From NCBI GenBank assembly GCA_900551675.1, contig URXH01000019.1, positions 1 through 25,910 of the forward strand: a DNA stretch of 25,910 nucleotides, read 5' to 3'. Within the stretch, counting starts at the first letter, position 1. Each line of letters starts with the position of its first letter. Shown piece by piece: positions 22,391 through 25,910 of the stretch. A program made the translations under genes and the position numbers. The notes below the pieces were generated by a model that ran no database searches, was not told where the DNA came from, and worked only from the letters and a program-made list of their open reading frames with translations. This DNA comes from an uncultured bacterium. Its GTDB lineage: Bacteria; Cyanobacteriota; Vampirovibrionia; Gastranaerophilales; Gastranaerophilaceae.

Positions 22391-23364
22391 GCCTGACTCC
22401 CTTCTCTTATACGCGGATCTGTAATTATTAAGAGAATATCGCCAATTAAATTGCCTAAAATCAGCATTACTGCACCCATCATCAAAGATGCCATAACAAG
22501 ATTAATATCGGATTTCAAAACAGCCTCTAAAATCAGCCGTCCAAGACCCGGATATTGAAAAACATATTCTGTCAAAGCAGCTCCGCTTAAAAGTCCTGCG
22601 AATTCAAATCCGAGAAGTGTTATAAGAGGGTTAACGGCATTCCTGAGAGCATGCTTAAATATAACCTTGAATTCGCTAAGTCCTTTTGCTCTGGCAAATT
22701 TCACATAGTCGCTATCCAGAACATCTAACAAATTGCCTCTCATCTGTCTTTGGAGCCCTGCAAGAGAAAGTGTGAAAAGAACAGTTACGGGCAGTACAAG
22801 GTGATGCGTAATATCCCAGACTTTTTGAGGGAATGTCATATCCAAAAAATTGGAACTTGTAAGCCCGCCCACTGGAAACCACCCTGTTTTAACAGCAAAA
22901 ATCAAGAGTAATACGGCAAAGAAAAAAGACGGTATTGCCATTCCGATACTTGTAAGAACAGTTAAAATCCTGTCAAAAGGAGTTTTCCAAAATACAGCAG
23001 AAAGAATACCGAGCGGCACACCGACAGCCCACGAAAGAAATATTACAACAACAGTTAAAAGCAGAGTATTTGGGATACGTTCTTTCAATTTTGTACTTAC
23101 CTGTTCTCCATTTGAAGTTACACCCAGATCTCCCTTTACAAACGATTTTGCCCATTTACCGTACTGGACAATTATGGGTTTGTCAAGCCCCAGACGCTCT
23201 GTTTCTTTTTGCAAAGTTTCTTTTGAAACAGAAGGATTTAACCTTAATTCGGCAAGCGGATCTACAGGCGACAGGCGTATTATAAAAAAGCTTATCAGTG
23301 AAACTATTATAAGCAATGGTATTGTTTGAAGTATTCTTTTTAGTATATAGATTAGTATTTGCAT
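22387..23364 (-). CDS. oppB: ABC importer permease, OppB/DppB family
   Basis: A 325-aa permease partner of the OppC-like protein, forming the membrane channel. It has the family's N-terminus (YILKRILQTIPLLIIVSLISF, helix 1), RLSPVDPL, GDLGVTSNGEQV, six hydrophobic segments and the EAA loop DYVKFARAKGLSEFKVIFKH. It ends in the conserved region YPGLGRLILEAVLKSDINLV and ITDPRIREG. AAGGACA precedes the ATG. It is separated from the binding-protein gene by 119 bp holding a 64-bp inverted-repeat element. Confidence 0.92.
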   Translation of the reverse strand: MQILIYILKRILQTIPLLIIVSLISFFIIRLSPVDPLAELRLNPSVSKETLQKETERLGLDKPIIVQYGKWAKSFVKGDLGVTSNGEQVSTKLKERIPNTLLLTVVVIFLSWAVGVPLGILSAVFWKTPFDRILTVLTSIGMAIPSFFFAVLLLIFAVKTGWFPVGGLTSSNFLDMTFPQKVWDITHHLVLPVTVLFTLSLAGLQRQMRGNLLDVLDSDYVKFARAKGLSEFKVIFKHALRNAVNPLITLLGFEFAGLLSGAALTEYVFQYPGLGRLILEAVLKSDINLVMASLMMGAVMLILGNLIGDILLIITDPRIREGSQA

Positions 23365-23400
23365 TGTTGTCCTTGTTTAAAAGTTAAAAGGTAAATATTT

Positions 23401-23464
23401 AATAAGTTCATTATGTTCGCTTCGCTCAAAATATATTTTTACGAAGTGCCGGTATGAACTTATT
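23401..23464. repeat. 64-bp inverted-repeat element in the importer operon
   Basis: AATAAGTTCAT (23401-23411) is mirrored by ATGAACTTATT (23454-23464), enclosing further partial symmetry (CTTCG near 23421, CGAAG near 23442). It lies between the binding-protein and oppB-like genes on the minus strand. In mRNA it could form a long stem that lowers read-through or protects the upstream message. Confidence 0.55.
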
Positions 23465-23483
23465 CACGGATTCACTTATTAAC

Positions 23484-25319
23484 TTATTTACTTTCATAAA
23501 TTTCCTCAATATTATGCGTAACCCCGCCTAAATTTGTCGGGTATATGTTTTTGAATTTGTCTCTTAATGCAACTATTATTATAGGCGAATAAATATATAT
23601 CAAAGGCTTTTCATCATATACTATAGCCTGATATTCATCGTAATATCTTTTTCTGTCCTCAAATTTTGTAGCAAGCGCCCCTTGAGTGTAAAGATAATCA
23701 ATACGTTCTTCAAAATGATAACGTTTGCTGTTTAAGTCTTTTTCCAGCCTCTGATTAAATATATGCAGTGTTCCGTCAGAAAGCCAGACATTTTTCCCGC
23801 CGTTCGGTTCAAGAGGCGAACCTGTAAATCCCATTATAACCATATCCCAATCAAGAGTAGCCATAAGTTTATTTACAAGAGAATTAAATTCAATGGGTTT
23901 GAAATTGACTTTCATCCCTAAATCTTCAAGATCCTGCTTAACCATAACCCCGATAGCTTCACGTTCAGTATTTCCTGCGTTTGTATAAAGGTCAAATTCA
24001 ACATGATTTCCGAATTTGTCAATCAAATGTCCTGCCTTATCCCATTTAAAACCAGATTTTTTCAATAATTCTTTTGATTTTTCAAGATTTCTGCCATAAC
24101 CTTTAAGCTCTTTATTCAAAAAGATTGAATTTAATGTTTCAGGAGTAAATAAAGGTTCTGCAAGACCATTTGCGATATTAAATATCATATTTTCCCTGTC
24201 AATAGCATAATCTACTGCCTGACGGAAATTTTTATCCTGAAACCAGACCTGCTTTTTAGGATCAACATAATATTTTCCGCTTTCATCTTTACGGTTGTTC
24301 ATATTCATAGAAATATACATAGTTCCTGTATTAGGCCCTATATTGTAGACCGTAAAGTCTCCGTGTTTTTCCATTTCTTTAAAACGGGCGACATTTGCCC
24401 CCTGAAGACTTATCTCATCAAGTTCCCCGCCTTCAAATTTTAATACCTGATTGTTTATATCACCAACAATCAGATAAACGAGTTTATCAAGATAAGGAAG
24501 CTTCTGATCGTCTTTATTTATAACATAATAATCCGGATTTTTTTCAAACACAACTCTTTGGGCAGGAACATATTCTTTAAGCCTAAAAGCTCCCGATGTT
24601 ACAAGATTTTTCGGGTTTATATTTGTTGATAAAAAACCGTCAAAATACGCCTTACCCTTTTTTACGGCAGGTTCAAAGAAATGTTTCGGTGCAATAGGAG
24701 TTGCAAGCATTCTTAAAAACGGTGCAAAAGGGTCCGGAGTAACAAATTTAACTGTATAATCATCAAGTTTTTCTACTGTAGGAAGCTTCCCGTCTATAAC
24801 TATTGAATCTCTTGTCGAGGTATTTCCAAACCCGTCAAAAATAATATTCTGCCACGTAAAAACGACATCATCAGCCGTAATAAGCTTCCCGTCAGACCAT
24901 TTTATACCGTGTCTTAATTTTACAATGTATTCTTTCCCGTTTACCGTAAAAGATTTTGCAAGTTTCGGTATTGTATCTCCTGTTACAGGATCGGTTGTAA
25001 CAAGCCCGTCATACATAATATCAGACATTTGAGAAGAAATATTGTCTTTGGAATTAAACGGGTTAAAAGTTTTCGGCCCCTCCCCGATTGTTGAAGAAAC
25101 AAAAGTCCCTCCGAATTTTCCGACAGGTGCCTGTGATTGCAGATAATCAACACCGTTTATTGTTACATTTTTCTCAAGCGGGTATTCAACATCATTGGTT
25201 TGTGCTTTTTCTCTTAATACTGGCTTATTAAAATCTGACGGCATATCGGCTCTCAAACAAGCTCTGCCTGACACCAGAATAATAAACAAAACCAGGATAA
25301 CATAAATAACCCTTCTCAT
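23484..25319 (-). CDS. Peptide-type ABC substrate-binding protein (SBP family 5)
   Basis: A 611-aa extracytoplasmic solute receptor of the OppA/DppA class (PF00496 type). The N-terminus is a signal sequence (RRVIYVILVLFIILVSGRAC). Cys21 follows G-R-A, which is not a good lipobox, so lipid anchoring is doubtful. Family landmarks: GEGPKTFNPFNSKD near 77-90, MYDGLVTTDP, KLRHGIKWSDGKLITADDV, YTVKFVTPDPFAPFL, FRQAVDYAIDRENM and ELLKKSGFKW. It would capture oligopeptides for the two downstream permeases. No ATP-binding subunits (OppD/F type) are in the window. Only a weak ribosome binding site is seen, and a 16-bp direct repeat straddles the start codon. Confidence 0.9.
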   Translation of the reverse strand: MRRVIYVILVLFIILVSGRACLRADMPSDFNKPVLREKAQTNDVEYPLEKNVTINGVDYLQSQAPVGKFGGTFVSSTIGEGPKTFNPFNSKDNISSQMSDIMYDGLVTTDPVTGDTIPKLAKSFTVNGKEYIVKLRHGIKWSDGKLITADDVVFTWQNIIFDGFGNTSTRDSIVIDGKLPTVEKLDDYTVKFVTPDPFAPFLRMLATPIAPKHFFEPAVKKGKAYFDGFLSTNINPKNLVTSGAFRLKEYVPAQRVVFEKNPDYYVINKDDQKLPYLDKLVYLIVGDINNQVLKFEGGELDEISLQGANVARFKEMEKHGDFTVYNIGPNTGTMYISMNMNNRKDESGKYYVDPKKQVWFQDKNFRQAVDYAIDRENMIFNIANGLAEPLFTPETLNSIFLNKELKGYGRNLEKSKELLKKSGFKWDKAGHLIDKFGNHVEFDLYTNAGNTEREAIGVMVKQDLEDLGMKVNFKPIEFNSLVNKLMATLDWDMVIMGFTGSPLEPNGGKNVWLSDGTLHIFNQRLEKDLNSKRYHFEERIDYLYTQGALATKFEDRKRYYDEYQAIVYDEKPLIYIYSPIIIVALRDKFKNIYPTNLGGVTHNIEEIYESK

Positions 25320-25340
25320 ATTTTCAGGATAACATAAATA
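25293..25340. repeat. 16-bp direct repeat straddling the binding-protein start codon
   Basis: CAGGATAACATAAATA occurs at 25293-25308 (inside the signal-peptide codons) and again at 25325-25340 (leader), 32 bp apart, with the start codon (25317-25319) between them. Confidence 0.75.
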
Positions 25341-25460
25341 TAAATTTTGTTTATAGCCTGATTAGAGAAATAAAAAAATATGGACAATAGGGTTAATAAG
25401 TGAATAAGTTCGTTTCAGGGAATTAGCATGATGTTTAACTTGCTGCTGCACCAGATGAGA

Positions 25461-25479
25461 TCCCGAAACAAGTTCGGGA
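25461..25479. repeat. Dispersed palindromic hairpin, copy 2
   Basis: TCCCGAA-acaag-TTCGGGA, followed by TGAC, is the sister of the hairpin at 65-83. The second base pair is C-G here and T-A there, so the stem is kept while the sequence changes. Confidence 0.65.
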
Positions 25480-25552
25480 TGACTATTACTTACTCCATCT
25501 CCTATGGGAGAGGGTTGGGGTGGGTAAGGATTGTTATTACCCATCCTATTAT

Positions 25553-25572
25553 CCTTCCCTAATAAGGGAAGG
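25553..25572. repeat. C/T-arm hairpin, variant copy
   Basis: CCTTCCCT-aata-AGGGAAGG is a variant of the CCCTCCCT-aatc-AGGGAGGG hairpin with one paired substitution (C-G to T-A). Confidence 0.6.
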
Positions 25573-25834
25573 AAGAATTTAACAAAACTTACTGCTGCCT
25601 TAATGACATAGTATCTTAGTATCCTAATCGAAACCTGACCTCTTGTACTCTGGACTTTATGACCTCTAATGAAACCCTCACACAAAATACTAAACTCACT
25701 GCGCTCGTTAAGTATATTCAGAACTGTCATCGCGCACCATGTGCCCGATCTTTTTATGAAAAATTCCAGATTGCGCAATAAATGCGAAATGACATTAGTG
25801 TAAACAACTTGACTTCCTGGCTTCTTGCGCTCTG

Positions 25835-25885
25835 CTAGCCGGGAATACCCCCCCCCCGATTTACAAATCTTAATAAACTTTCCAT
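25835..25885 (-). CDS. Short ORF with strong ribosome binding site and G10 tract
   Basis: AAGGAG lies five bases before ATG25883-25885. The frame reads MESLLRFVNRGGGIPG and stops at 25835-25837. Ten consecutive G (minus strand) occur at codons 10-13. One extra G would join this start to the open frame running to 25362, about 174 codons in all, but that downstream frame is repeat-derived. This may be a decayed gene start, a repeat unit or a contingency tract; I cannot decide. Confidence 0.25.
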   Translation of the reverse strand: MESLLRFVNRGGGIPG

Positions 25886-25910
25886 AGCAACTCCTTCTTT
25901 TTATTATTGT

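Larger units (their letters stand above)
25320..25910. other. 590-bp repeat-rich region upstream of the importer operon
   Basis: It contains the TCCCGAA/TTCGGGA hairpin (25461-25479), CCTTCCCT-aata-AGGGAAGG (25553-25572), a third 28-nt-type repeat (25803-25827), a C10 run (25848-25857) and a small ORF with a strong ribosome binding site (25835-25885). A minus-strand open frame at 25362-25778 crosses these repeats and reads as repeat-derived sequence (for example NPYPPQPSPIGDG), so I do not call it a gene. Confidence 0.6.

Noticed and set aside
25362..25778. 138-aa minus-strand open frame
   Set aside because: Its predicted start is a TTG without a ribosome binding site, and it runs through several intergenic repeats (PPQPSPIGDG and HPELVSGSH-type sequence are translated repeats). 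No domain is visible. Kept only as a possible partner of the G10 tract.
1..25910. tRNA, rRNA, CRISPR array or insertion sequence
   Set aside because: No T-loop-like GGTTCRANTCC context outside coding DNA, no regularly spaced direct repeats with unique spacers, and no transposase or recombinase motifs were seen by eye.

Overview
The window is AT-rich and gene-dense with short gaps, apart from three repeat-filled gaps. Its LPS-type sugar genes (DegT aminotransferase, heptose-phosphate-type kinase, Wzy/WaaL-like membrane protein) suggest a diderm envelope. The combination of a DUF4330 protein, GHL10-type glycoside hydrolase, MEP-pathway ispG, comEC and lineage-restricted small proteins with an N-terminal 'VSFSGK' motif points to a gut-associated relative of the cyanobacteria (Gastranaerophilales / 'Melainabacteria'). 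That assignment is my inference from protein style; no rRNA or marker tree is available here.

Layout. 1-701: no conventional gene, but inverted repeats, hairpins, a near-consensus minus-strand promoter followed by an intrinsic terminator (predicted ~140-nt RNA), and an opposing 35-codon hydrophobic ORF. 702-1271: two small unknown proteins in tandem (+), ending in a bidirectional terminator. 1333-5460 (-): a four-gene surface-glycan cluster. 5611-6099 (+): small lineage-type protein. 6102-6836 (-): metallophosphoesterase, divergent from ispG (6872-7927, +). 8016-8339: small exported protein. 8536-12898 (+): secreted GHL10 protein followed by comEC. 12895-14817 (-): pyrF and rmuC. 15079-16513 (+): NarL-type response regulator and a soluble histidine kinase. 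16582-20037 (+): 1151-aa repeat-built membrane protein. 20038-20412: intergenic repeats. 20413-21132 (-): MgtC/SapB protein. 21323-25319 (-): peptide-type ABC importer (binding protein and two permeases, no ATPases here). 25320-25910: repeats, a C10 tract and a short ORF with a strong ribosome binding site.

Working together: the 1333-5460 cluster would make and polymerise or ligate an activated sugar for the cell surface. The oppABC-like set would bring in oligopeptides if ATPases are supplied from elsewhere. The regulator/kinase pair forms a cytoplasmic two-component system. comEC would allow DNA uptake.

Most interesting signals: (i) the orphan minus-strand transcription unit at 306-480, antisense to a small hydrophobic ORF, resembling either a type I toxin-antitoxin pair or an anti-Shine-Dalgarno small RNA; (ii) three housekeeping genes (ispG, comEC, pyrF) with no Shine-Dalgarno but a -10 box only 6-10 nt before the start codon, suggesting leaderless mRNAs; (iii) the internally repeated 1151-aa membrane protein; (iv) families of intergenic hairpins whose copies differ by compensating base-pair changes. 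All are read by eye; no searches were run.
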